Of a stretch of 64,000 nucleotides of DNA, positions 63,765 through 64,000 are shown in pieces. This stretch comes from Calidifontibacter indicus. Lineage in GTDB: Bacteria > Actinomycetota > Actinomycetes > Actinomycetales > Dermatophilaceae. The notes beneath the pieces were generated by a model. The model was given only the letters and a program-made list of their open reading frames with translations. It did no database searches and was not told the origin of the DNA. Location: assembly GCF_003386865.1 (NCBI RefSeq), contig NZ_QTUA01000001.1, forward strand, positions 1,922,001-1,986,000, read 5' to 3'. How positions within the stretch are numbered: the first letter of the stretch is position 1; every line of letters starts with the position of its first letter. The translations under genes and the position numbers were made by a program.

Positions 63765-64000
63765 CCAAGGTGGTCGTGCTCGACTACGGCAGCGGCAATG
63801 TGCGCTCGGTGGTGCGGATGCTCGAACGCATCGGTGCCGACGTCGACCTCAGCGCCGACCCCGACGCCGTCCGCAACGCCGACGGGCTCTACGTGCCCGG
63901 TGTCGGCAACTTCCACGCCTGCATGGCAGGACTCAACGCGGTCGACGGTGGCGCGCTGATCGGTGCGCGGCTGGCCGCCGGACGCCCCGTGCTCGGTGTC
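63761..64000 (+). CDS. hisH: Imidazole glycerol phosphate synthase glutaminase subunit, partial
   Basis: The first 80 residues are visible; the gene leaves the window. [18 protein letters not shown] and [16 protein letters not shown] are the N-terminal class I glutamine amidotransferase pattern of HisH. The catalytic Cys lies just beyond the edge (the last residues read RPVLGV, where GVCLG-type nucleophile sequence follows). It feeds ammonia to HisF. ATG overlaps the upstream stop. Confidence 0.93.
   Translation, partial: MTKVVVLDYGSGNVRSVVRMLERIGADVDLSADPDAVRNADGLYVPGVGNFHACMAGLNAVDGGALIGARLAAGRPVLGV

Overview
This is 64 kb of high-GC actinobacterial chromosome. Three things point to an actinomycete, most likely Micrococcales (Dermacoccaceae/Intrasporangiaceae-like, inferred from gene content only): the fasR-like/fabD/fabH/acpP/fabF/accD fatty-acid cluster, the glnA2-glnE pair, and the Nif3 / zinc-ribbon / RNase H-phosphatase trio also found in mycobacteria. 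Frequent GTG starts and ATGA/GTGA stop-start overlaps fit this. Most of the window is core genome; one stretch, about 10.1-19.4 kb, is visibly plastic and decayed.

Layout. 1-4.2 kb: the C-terminal part of a PhoX-type phosphatase, then a tight trio of a family 2 glycosyltransferase, a one-helix membrane peptide and a membrane-anchored GH26 hydrolase (a possible exopolysaccharide unit). 4.3-9.9 kb: divergent fatty-acid beta-oxidation operons. Enoyl-CoA hydratase, TetR and flavin reductase lie on minus; fadA-fadB lie on plus; a 21-bp palindrome between them overlaps both putative -35 boxes. 10.1-19.4 kb: a plasticity zone holding stress-type genes (Dps, CrtI-like oxidoreductase, two SRPBCC proteins, MerR/Hsp20). 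Mixed in are broken genes: a phoX 3' relic, a beheaded SDR, a frameshifted SpoIIE phosphatase, a frameshifted WS/DGAT acyltransferase and an amino-acid permease cut at both ends. The zone ends at repeats beside the 3' end of a tRNA-Met.

19.7-22 kb: a membrane Ser/Thr kinase and a DUF3145 protein. 22-28.7 kb: type II fatty acid synthesis with its PucR/FasR-like regulator. FabD carries an extra C-terminal lysine-less biotinyl/lipoyl-like domain, and acpP is bracketed by two RNA hairpins. 28.8-34.3 kb: glycerophosphodiesterase, PDH E1 (aceE), DUF3052 protein, peroxiredoxin and tRNA-Val. 34.4-42.5 kb: Nif3, zinc-ribbon, RNase H/phosphatase, metZ, anion transporter, yaaA, RNB nuclease and the RNase P RNA gene. 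42.7-53 kb: guaB1, MBL hydrolase, a small Cys-rich protein, a FemAB ligase, ppgK, map, two MFS carriers, an alcohol dehydrogenase and panB. 53.2-64 kb: a secreted immune-inhibitor-A-type protease, glnA2-glnE and a his operon (hisD-hisC-hisB-unknown-hisH, running off the window).

No CRISPR array, intact transposase, prophage or recognisable defence system was seen. The observations most worth following up are the FabD fusion, the glycosyltransferase/GH26 trio, the decayed zone next to tRNA-Met, and the large inverted repeat at 49677-49732.
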